Assembly (NCBI GenBank): GCA_958299035.1
Contig: CATQJL010000223.1
Coordinates: 15,347,742 to 15,411,741, forward strand
Direction of reading: 5' to 3'
DNA: 64,000 nt
Source of the DNA: Cylicocyclus nassatus
Lineage: Eukaryota; Nematoda; Chromadorea; Rhabditida; Strongylidae
Positions 55,276 through 64,000 of the stretch are shown here, piece after piece. Numbering within the stretch: the stretch's first letter is position 1; every line of letters begins with the position of its first letter. The notes beneath the pieces were generated by a model. The model saw only the letters and a program-made list of their open reading frames with translations. It ran no database searches and had not been told where the DNA came from. Both the position numbers and the translations under genes were made by a program.

Positions 55276-55297
55276 GGTTCAATTACCCAAGTTTGTA
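55276..55297 (+). other. SL1-like spliced-leader sequence
   Basis: GGTTCAATTACCCAAGTTTG plus two bases matches the nematode SL1 leader at 19 of 22 positions, including 15 contiguous bases (AATTACCCAAGTTTG). It is not followed by the GTAA donor of an SL RNA gene, and I see no convincing Sm site in SL RNA spacing, so it is more likely a relic: an SL RNA pseudogene or the 5' end of a retrocopied trans-spliced mRNA. Confidence 0.5.
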
Positions 55298-55544
55298 CCG
55301 CTACACATATGAGGAAGTTCTAGGTTAGCTCCTTTTTTCTTATCTTTTGTATGGATCACGGAAATCGCATATATTTTGGTTTTTCCTTTGATTGATGGAG
55401 TAGGCCTACCTAATCCTAAGGTACTCCAAGGATAAAGAGAAATTAAGCGATCTAAATCTATGAGTTCGGTGTCTACGGTAGCTCCACTAGGTTGCGATAT
55501 ATTTAGATCTTTTTCTTTGCTTGCACTCTATCGATGGAACTATG
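55298..55544. other. Unassigned stretch
   Basis: No features beyond AT-rich sequence. An ATG lies about 13 bases after the SL1-like string but is followed by a stop after four codons. Confidence 0.4.
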
Positions 55545-55795
55545 TTGCAAATCTACCGTAATCCTACAGTACACCATTTCAAGAAGAAGAGGCAACCTGC
55601 AGTGACACCTCTAATATGCGCAGTGTGCTACAAACCATACATCTCCTCCTCGGTTATGATTTATGGCGTATATTTCATCCTGCAAATCTACCGTAATCCT
55701 ACCGTATCCCATTTTCAAATTGAGAGTGCAAAAATGCAACTGCATCTCCAAAATCTGCACTGCGCATGCTGCAAACGCGTCGTCCATTTGCATCG
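55545..55795 (+). repeat. 135-bp direct tandem repeat, two units
   Basis: Units beginning GCAAATCTACCGTAATCCTA at 55547 and 55681, each continuing CCATTT, a CTGCA region, GCGCA or GCGCATGC, and GCTACAAAC or GCTGCAAAC. Homology is interrupted by substitutions. Shares the CCGTAATCCTAC word with 19735-19945. Confidence 0.65.
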
Positions 55796-56669
55796 TCCCT
55801 GCTGCTGCTGCTGCACTTCATTCTCGAATTGTTTTGCTTTGCGCTTTTGCAGAATTGCTGGGCGGTTGCACTTCTGCATTAGTGCAATTGCGTACACACA
55901 TATGCCTCTACTATGCGAGTGTATGTATATACACCACCCCCCCCCCTCCACATGGTGCACATACACGCACTTCTATTGATCTTCATGTGTGCTTTGTGGA
56001 TGGGGGGGGGGGGGTAGAGGTCGGTGCGCGATGTCGAAGAAAGAGGGAGAGTTGTCGGTATTATATTGAAGCACTTGAGCTTCCTTCATTCTATTCGCTG
56101 GGCGCGGGGGGGGGGGGGAGCGGCCCCGATTGCCAGGCCACCAATCTGACCACGCTTTGAAGTCGGCCGAGGCAGAGAGATTGAAAACGAGTCACGCCCC
56201 TAAGGGTGGTCGCTTTCTGCCCCCCCCCCTCCCTCGTCTCCTCAGATGCTCTGTCTATTTCTGCACTTCAAATACGACCATTGACCTATTTTTTCTTCTT
56301 CTTGGAAGTCCATTTTGAGGGGGTTGCATCTTAATTAGCAGCGTATGTGTGAGTGATCGATTTTTTCTCTCTTCGCGGCGGGTTAATTGCACCCCCGCCC
56401 TCACGAGCCGAAAAAGTTGCAACGCGAGAGTAAGATATACTAAACAGAACTACTTTACTTGGTGTTCAGGAGGAGGAGGGGTGGGGGGAGAATTTTTAAG
56501 TACAACTACCCCAAAAACCAGCAAAAGATTTTTGTTCATTTTCTCTTTGTCTAGCATTTTGCATACGAACAAGGGCTCCACATTTTTTTCCGGGGTGGGT
56601 GGGAATGATAAAAATATTCCATCAAATGTGGCTGTGTTCCTTAGTCCAACCTGCTGTAGTAAATCTTTT

Positions 56670-56955
56670 TTGCAGCGCTTATCTGAATTTTCGCGAAAGT
56701 TGGCGAATTATTTTGATTTGTCATCTTCACAGCTTTTTCGGAGGGGGCGGGTTTAACAGGACTTTTTCAAGGAGTAGGCATGTCGTCATCCACGCCCTCC
56801 TCAACAGATTTTCTTGCAGAGCTGATCTATGTATTTACAAAAATTCGCGAATTACTCTGCAATGTCATTTCCACAATTTTTTTCGGAAGGGGCGGGAATG
56901 GATAAGTTTCCTACCAAAAATGGGCGTGTCGTCAGCCACGCCCTCCTTTTTCCTC
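56670..56955 (+). repeat. Tandem repeat of about 143 bp with GGGCG and CACGCCC boxes
   Basis: Two units share GCAGAGCT or GCAGCGCT, an AATTCGCGAA block, GTCAT-TTC-ACA, TTTTTCGGA-GGGGCGGG, and a TGTCGTCA-CCACGCCCTCC block. The second unit contains a perfect GGGCGTG ... CACGCCC inverted pair (56922-56943). GC boxes recur elsewhere in this domain (58468, 58565). Confidence 0.7.
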
Positions 56956-56989
56956 TTCCTTAAACATCCAAAGATTTGGAGAATTTGAC

Positions 56990-59900
56990 ACATTATTGTG
57001 AATTCAAAAATCGAGCCCTTTGAGCCCTGTAACTATGCAAATCTATCAAATATTTTCCAGTCGCTCTCCCCCCCCCTTTGCATCAGCATTCAACTATATA
57101 TCTGCTTCTTTGGTCTCTTGAGAATAGTTTTGCACACATCTTTCATTCAGGATTTCTGGGGGTCAACTTTCCGCCCCCTCCCAGCTTTGATTTTCCATGC
57201 TAACCTTTATGAATCCAACATGGCGTAATTCAAATTTTCTCCTCCTCCCCTTCCCTCCCCTCTTTCTCCTTCCCTTTCCTCTTCAAGGCCCTATAAATCC
57301 GCCTCAATACCACTTAATGCCTGATTTATGCCCATAGATTGGATTAACAGATACAAAGGCCGCACACAGCATGCCCCTCCCATGCTGCTTCAAATAGATG
57401 GGGTCGATGGCCTCTTAACCCCTTGTGACTACCCCCCCCCCTCGTCCACTATCCCATTATGCCCATTAATAATTATAGATCTCCCGGATGTGCAGAATGG
57501 ACAATATAGCACTAGCAGCAATGGAACAAAGTCCCCAATCCACTTCCACTAAGAGCTTAAGGAATGTTTGATTGAATAGGGGCGAGAGAGCAGGTTTCTG
57601 TCGAGAACACATCATCTGGCTGGAGTGTGTGTGTTGGGAATTGAATTCGAAATGCAACATTATGAAATGCAAGGGGGAAAGGTTGATAAATTGCTTGAAT
57701 TTTTCAGCATCTCCTGCAAATGCGTGTAGGAATAGAATTTCCTAAATTGCTTGTTGAGATTTCTTTGGATCACATGAGAAAAATAGGAGAAAGTGCTTTT
57801 GAATTCTCTGCCAAGTTTTTTGCACATGTATGCTTGCTAATTTAGTACTTGCTAATTCCTCTTTTAAAATGAGGTGTTAGGGGGGGGGGGGGGGGTGGTG
57901 TTATATATTTAGAAATACTATATCTTGTTTGGTCGCGTTTATTTCAAATTTTGTTTGGACATTTCTGAGTTAATTTTTATATTCTGATTTAGATCATAGC
58001 CCATGTGTACGGATGGATACACGCCTTTTCTATATTTGTGGATGATGTGGGTGGAGCTTAGAGCTGATAAAGACGAAATTTGTCTCTGCGAGTTTTCCAG
58101 CCATCTGAAAAAGTCGCAGAATAACGTAAAACTTTTGGCTAACAAGGTGTGCCTCGAAAAAAATTTGCAATCTTCCACATAAAATGTCTAAGTTGCTTCA
58201 TATAACCATTCTATAATAAGTATTTCGCTCACCGCCCCCTCCCCTCCCTCCCCTTATTTTCTCATGTTCGCTCCGCCCACTATGCGTTGACATGGCAGAA
58301 TAGTGTTTTTAATGTACAAATTGCAAATATCTGATAATCTTAGCAATTTTTGAAGAGGAATCTAAGAGTCTTATAAGACTGATTGGCAATATGTTTTTTG
58401 AATACATTTGAGCTTAGAAGTATCAAAACTCGTCCATATTATGTGCGGACCAATGGAGGTCGGAAAGAGGGGGCGGAAGTTGCGCCAATGGCTCATAAGT
58501 GATAAAAACGCGATAATCGTTTTATGTTTGCGTAAAAACTGTGATGGTCTCGTAAAAATTATTCAGTCTCCCGCCACGCCCCTTTTTATGACCTCCGGGG
58601 TTATTGCACTCGACTTCCTCTATAGCTAAAGTAGAGTTGCATATCGTTTGCTTGCCGGAAAGAAGTGATTTCAGTAAGTGGGTTTTGGTGGAGGGAATTG
58701 ACTTTGTGGCAATGAATAATTGGAGTACATTTGAATGTTGACAGCTCATCGATGAGGCACTTTCTCATGTTTAATGGAGCCACTTATTGCTTGGTGCAGC
58801 TGGCTGAAATATCGCTGTTTCGAAGCTAATTTCTCGAATCTAGAATTTCTGTTATTTGGCTCTCACTTTTTTCGTGAATGGAGCAGGATTTGGATGTAGA
58901 TGGTTATTTTTCAAAAAAGTTTTCTTCGCAAACTCCTGCGAAATTTTCTGAGAAAAGTAATTGAACTGTTTTATTTTTACTTCCTTGTTTCTTCTTGTTT
59001 TCCCAGCCTTCCTTATATAATCCTATCCATCATTCACCTCTCTCTCTCAAAATTCTCTCATAACTCTTGAGAAAGTCATCCACTCCATGACATACACCTC
59101 AGACAACCTCATAAAATACTTCAACGAATTGTTTTCGTGTGTCTCCGTTGCTTAGAGGCCCTCTTGTCGTTGTTTTTGCGTTTAACTGAACATACAAACA
59201 CTATTTATGGCTAGATATTTAGGCCTTGATGGATGTAAACTGAATATCTTGACGAAATTTGACATCATTAACTTGTGCAGGTGAGAACTGGTCCTTGCCT
59301 ACTTTTTATCCTTCATTCTCGACGAGGGTAGCTCCCTTATATGTACTAAAAATCATCCATATATCAATATTGTAGGAATCATTCCATTTTATTCTTTCTG
59401 TATTTTTTTCTCCAAAATTCTTCCCCTTCCCTCCCCTCCTCCTATCCATACTTTTCTTGCCTTTCTGAAAGTTTGCTTAATGCCGACTACTTATCCTACC
59501 TCTATGACTACGACATTTACCGCTTACGTGCTGTGGTGTTTTCGAAACTGTTGACGAGAACTTGGTCCCCAAAGATATAGTGATATTCTGTTTGAGCAGT
59601 GACAAACCTAGAAGAAGCATTATTTTCGAATTATTGAAATGTGTAAGCGCAAAAAATTGATAAGCTTTTTGTTAAGAACTTCTAGATCTGGTGATAACCT
59701 ACGAAATACATAATCAACTGACTTTTCATTCCTATACATCCCAATTTTATAGAGTAGTCTTCTCTCCTCATCTTGGATCTCAAAGACCCGAGATCACATT
59801 ACTCTCTATAAAGCTTGTGTGAATTTTCTTCAGCAATGTTGATGTGAGTAAATAATTCAAGGGTTCGGCGTGGACATTCCTAGTAGACGCACTCACTACA

Positions 59901-62298
59901 ATAAAGCGCATTATGTTGCGCTCTAGTTGGTCTCTGAGAATGTATACTGGAAGAAGAACTGTGGAGTATGCGGGGGGGGGGAGAGAGTAAAGAATGAATA
60001 TGTAAAAAAAATTGTAACTTTGGAGATCCATCATGTATGGAACGGGGCTCTTAGAGATTGGGGAAGGGCGGGGATAGGGGAAACTAGTGATATGAAGAAA
60101 AGTGGTGGAAATTATCACTTTTAATTATTCATTCGATCAGTCTAGCAGTTCTCTTCCCTTCCCCTCTCCCCCCCCCCCCCCATTTTAGTCTGATCTATCA
60201 TTCTGTCATCCTCCCGTTCCTCCATTTCCTAACCCTTTTCTTAATCCAAATGCTTCTTCTTCTTTTTTGCTGATCATTACTTTTCGTATAGCTGGTGACA
60301 AGCAGTAAGTAATGTGCTAGATACATGACTATGATGGAAAATTTGCTCTAAAAGGGCCGGCCCCAATTATTTCGCCCGCCTCTCCCCTTTTTCGCTGCTT
60401 CCTCCTTCCCAACCATCATTTTCCTACAAGTACTGAGAGTCTCATAAAATTCCAAATATTTGCCGCTCCACTTTCTACATCAAACACTTTTTGAGAAATT
60501 GTAAGGCATTTGTGGTGGATTTTTGCTGGGGGAGGGGATCCGGGAAGGGTAAGATTGGACCATTTCTTTTTTTATGCAAAATATTTCAAAAACTCATTAC
60601 TGTATTATTAACAGTTCTTATACAAATGACATTTTGAGGTTTATAGCCAGATTTTTTTCGGAATCTAAAATTAATGATTGAATAAAAACTGAGAAGACGT
60701 ACATTAGAAGCCTTAGTTGTCATTTACTTGTAACCAATTTTTTTGCCTTTACCGTTTCTTTCCTTCGTTCCCCACCCCCCCCCCCACTCGTTCAAAATTT
60801 GAGATATTATTAATCATTTGGTTTTTTCTAACAAAAATTTATCCTGCGATTCTGTACTGATTTCTTGGCGATCTACTTCTTCTTAGAAGATCTTTTCCAA
60901 GACACAAGTGCAATAGTCTGCAGCCATGAGTAGAAAGCACTTTTTTCGACCACCCTTTATAGAAAAGAAGACCGACACTAGGCAATTGCTAGGACTTGTA
61001 TGCACTCTCGTATCCAGGAACAATAATTCCGACGCCGGCCTGTTTCTGTCTCACTAATGGCGTTATAAATCTAATCCATTCTAATCTCACTGCATCATTT
61101 TGGGGTTTTCGAGAAGGAAATGGGGGATGCACAAGAGGGCGAGATGGATAGATAGAGAGACTTTGTAGGAGGTTAAGCGGTAGTTGTACAGGGGGAGGAA
61201 GAGGGGCTGGGTGAAAAAAGTTACCTCCTACAATTCTGGCAGAACTTGATGGAGGAGGAGGGGGGGGGGGACGGGAATTGAGTATTTTGTTCTGCTATTT
61301 TTTTCCTCATTGACTCCGTCCTTACTCCTATATTCAAGTAGTTTGTGTTTTTTCGATTTTCTACTGAAGTTACAAAGTTATGAAAATGACCTATTTGCTA
61401 GAGACATTTGTCATTTCCACTCAAATTTCATGGAAAGCGGGAGGGGAGGGGGATGAAGTCTGCTTACCCGGTTTTCCTACGTGGGAACTAATTGGGAGGC
61501 TTCAACCATGCCATCACCCAAGCGGTACCTCACCTACCTCATTCACGGCCAAGAAAGTCAATATCATACTCCAGCCCAGACCGTACTTACTACCGTACTC
61601 GAGGGCGGTGATTGGTCAGCGCGCGAAAACTAGTTCTAGCGGAAGCTTTCCATTTAGTATGCACTGGGAGGTCCATCCAGGCACCTAGATTTATTTGTAG
61701 TGCCTTCAAAAGAGTAGAGGAACCGCAAAGGGGAGACTTCGCGACGCCTGAAACAAACGTCACACCTTTATCACCGGAGACTTGTGCCAGTTGTCCGCGG
61801 GATGGAGCCTGTAAGCAACATGTTGTCCTCCATCACCTTCAAGGCGGGACAGTGACGGGAAGGGTAAATCTGCAGAAACGGGGGGGGGGGAGGGGTGGAA
61901 CACCATTGAATCTCTGTATTTTGATCTCAGAAAGTCGTAGATCACCCCTACTGTACATTTTTTGTTCCCCTCGCCGTCATAGAGACCTAATATGTCTGCT
62001 ATCGCAAGAATCGCATATCCCCGAAGATAATCCCCTCCCTCTTCTCCTCTCCCCAGCGTTCAGCCGCACTCTATTAATAGTGCGCTTTCACTTTATGTTG
62101 TGATGGGTTTGCAAAAGCCCCCCGTCTCTCTGCATTCTGCAAGGCTACTGCCTTGTTGTCTCAGCTTTCCTATTTCGGGGGCATTGACGTTTGCAGGAGG
62201 AGGGGGGATCCAAGTTAGGCAAATGCACTTCCGGTTATTTTAGTTCGGATATAATTAGTCTTATATTCAAATTAGACACTCTATCCGTTCACGCAAAT
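56990..62298. other. Noncoding domain rich in poly-C/poly-G runs
   Basis: Many C or G runs of eight or more (57068, 57432, 57878, 59973, 60168, 60776, 61260, 61880). A frame after GAATTTTTCAG (57718-57855) reads MRVGIEFPKLLVEISLD then HMRKIGESAFEFSAKFFAHV with no recognised family. A GGTGATTGGTCAGCGCGCG string at 61608 resembles a CCAAT-box context. No gene is supported strongly enough to annotate. Confidence 0.35.
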
Positions 62299-62575
62299 TC
62301 ATTCATTCATTCATTCATTCATTCATTCACTCATTCATTCATTCATTCATTCCATTCATTCATTCATTCCATTCCATTCATTCATTCATTCATTCATTCA
62401 TTCATTCATTCATTCATTCACTCATTCATTCATTCATTCATTCATTCATTCATTCATTCATTCATTCATTCATTCCATTCATTCATTCCATTCATTCATT
62501 CATTCATTCATTCATTCATTCCATTCATTCACATTCATTCCATTCATTCATTCCATTCATTCATTTCATTTATTC
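62299..62575 (+). repeat. CATT tetranucleotide microsatellite (reverse of 50405-50930)
   Basis: ATTC/CATT units for about 275 bases, interrupted by CCATT slips. It is the same tetranucleotide as the TGAA array at 50405-50930 but on the opposite strand. The frame translating it as HSFI repeats is an artefact. Confidence 0.97.
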
Positions 62576-63736
62576 TTCTCAATCATTCGCATATTCCATA
62601 GATCGACTTCGTCTTTTTTCTTTTACTGTTTTCTCTTAACCAGATTTTCTCCCTTCTCTTTTCTTTTTTCTCTCACGGAGGATCCGTCAGTCAATTTTAA
62701 AGTCATTTTATTACTTGTACATTTATCGGATCTGCTTTAAAATTTTTGGAGATCAAAAGAAATGAGAAAATCTGCTCAAAAACTCCCTAATCATGTTCAG
62801 CTGTCATTTGCACCTGTTTTCACGTGAATTGTTTTGTTTGTGCAATTGCACTGCACACATCTCATTTTCCAACAATTTTAGAGATCTTTCGAATGCCGTG
62901 GGTACTTTTGCTCAAACAGCAGTAGTCTTTTGGGTTAACATCAGGGAGCAAGTAGGCGCTTGTTATGCAAATTTTGCGAACTTCAATTTATCGACGAAAT
63001 TTTGCGGAAGAGCAGATGAATGGAGATGCGAATAGGAGTTGGAAGGAGGGGCAGGAGGGGGGGGGGGGGGGGAGTATTCAATTTTTTGCAACTTTTTAGG
63101 ATTCTACTTTATTTTTTTTTCTATTTTACTTGAGCTAAAATGTGACGAGGCGGTTGAGTAACGACATGATTTTGAAGGCAAAGATTTTGAGCAAATAAAA
63201 TGAGAAGGAAGAAAGGTTAAGGGGGGGGGAGCATTTCTTTTGCTCACTTTTAATACACTCGTAATCGACTTTGGACGAAGCGAATGAATAACCTTCATTT
63301 TATATGGTTCCTGAATTTTCTGCAAATTTACGACAAATGGAGTGAATTCTGGTGTAATTATACTTTGACAAGATATTCCCGTTTCTCTTCTACTACTTCT
63401 TAGCAAACGAGTGACTACCAGGATCATTCTTCGTATCTTACTATTTTTCAAATATAGACATGATTAAGAGGTTTTTGTGCTTCAAAAATCTTGAATAGTC
63501 TGCAGTTCTGCGGAAAATGAGGTGTATCCTGTGCACTTGCGTACTTGTCTTCTTATAAGAGTCTATCAATTCACCATCACTACTTTTCTAATTTACATTC
63601 CTGATCTTTGATGCTTAATTCCATTGAAGCCATATTCCATTTCTGATTCTCTTTTTGTGCCAGTTGTCCGCTCCTTCGAGCATATAACCGCTTTGCATGT
63701 ATGCGCGTGGACCAAAGTGAAATATTTTCATTTCAG
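62576..63736. other. Unassigned stretch upstream of a possible first exon
   Basis: Contains a G run of more than 15 bases (63058-63074), a second at 63221, and pyrimidine-rich DNA leading to the TTTTCATTTCAG acceptor at 63725-63736. If the exon that follows is real, this is its promoter or outron region. Confidence 0.35.
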
Positions 63737-63737
63737 A

Positions 63738-63890
63738 ATGTGCAGCGTTTCGGTTAATGGAGTTTACTCGCTGCCGGCCTTTCTACTCAATCCACACAGC
63801 CAAGGCCGAAGCTCCAAAGGCGCCCCCAGTTCCCAGGCGGCATCTCATCTCAACACCTCATCTTTCAGCTATTTAGTATCGGTTAGCTGA
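63738..63890 (+). CDS. Candidate first exon, trans-splice-like acceptor, unidentified protein
   Basis: TTTTCATTTCAG ends at 63736 and the ATG starts one base later, the classic position for a nematode spliced leader. The frame is 50 codons: MCSVSVNGVYSLPAFLLN, then Ser/Ala/Gln-rich sequence (SQGRSSKGAPSSQAASHLN), and ends in a stop at 63888. GC in the exon is clearly above the flanks, and the Ser-rich N-terminus resembles that of many transcription factors, though I recognise no family. It may be a complete small protein or a first exon with a donor near 63876-63883 (A|GTATCG or CG|GTTAGC). The frame also extends upstream without a stop to 63624, which slightly weakens the acceptor argument. 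Confidence 0.38.
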   Translation: MCSVSVNGVYSLPAFLLNPHSQGRSSKGAPSSQAASHLNTSSFSYLVSVS

Positions 63891-64000
63891 ACTCTAGGGC
63901 TTTAGGGCCCCATGAAATTTATGATACTCAAAAATTCGTTTCTAAAATCCAAAATCTAATTGTTTTCACAGAGAAAAATTTTGAAATGGCAAAAATTTTC
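63891..64000. other. Unassigned right edge
   Basis: AT-rich sequence after the candidate exon; too short to interpret. Confidence 0.4.

Overview
The window looks like nematode nuclear DNA, most likely from a strongylid or hookworm-like worm. It is AT-rich and densely packed with small palindromic DNA transposons. Its one long intact coding region is an RTE-type non-LTR retrotransposon whose protein resembles, from memory, a family abundant in hookworm genomes. There is a 22-base stretch close to the nematode spliced leader SL1, and several pyrimidine-rich TTTCAG acceptors. No conserved host protein, rRNA or intact tRNA could be recognised, so this is best read as an intergenic or intronic repeat landscape with gene fragments.

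Layout. 0-8 kb: inverted-repeat elements, including a 1.46-kb element (4704-6162) whose two near-identical inverted arms each carry a complete-looking hammerhead ribozyme of the minimal, Penelope-like-element type; a TA-flanked MITE sits between the arms. 8-19 kb: sparse sequence, a palindromic MITE, a duplicated gene-like segment, a probable broken minus-strand gene (16.3-17.0 kb) and a Harbinger-like MITE. 19-30 kb: C/G homopolymer-rich noncoding sequence with one 931-bp palindromic MITE. 30-36 kb: an inverted repeat, a tRNA-derived SINE-like segment and two decayed hammerhead-like relics. 36.1-39.3 kb: the RTE element on the minus strand. 40-49 kb: a dense transposon zone with a three-level nest (41.7-44.0 kb) and four further TIR elements. 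49-51 kb: weak exon-like islands and a long TGAA microsatellite. 52.8-53.5 kb: a CAGA-tailed dispersed repeat. 53-64 kb: a second domain rich in poly-C/poly-G runs and short tandem duplications, with an SL1-like 22-mer, a second tetranucleotide microsatellite in the opposite orientation, and, at the right edge, an ATG exon one base after a TTTCAG acceptor.

How parts relate. The retrotransposon encodes its own endonuclease and reverse transcriptase. The MITEs encode nothing recognisable; their TA or TWA target duplications and terminal inverted repeats imply they were moved by Tc1/mariner, pogo or PIF/Harbinger transposases encoded elsewhere. The hammerhead element also lacks coding capacity and would need an outside reverse transcriptase. 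All functional statements are from inspection only; no database search or folding program was run.
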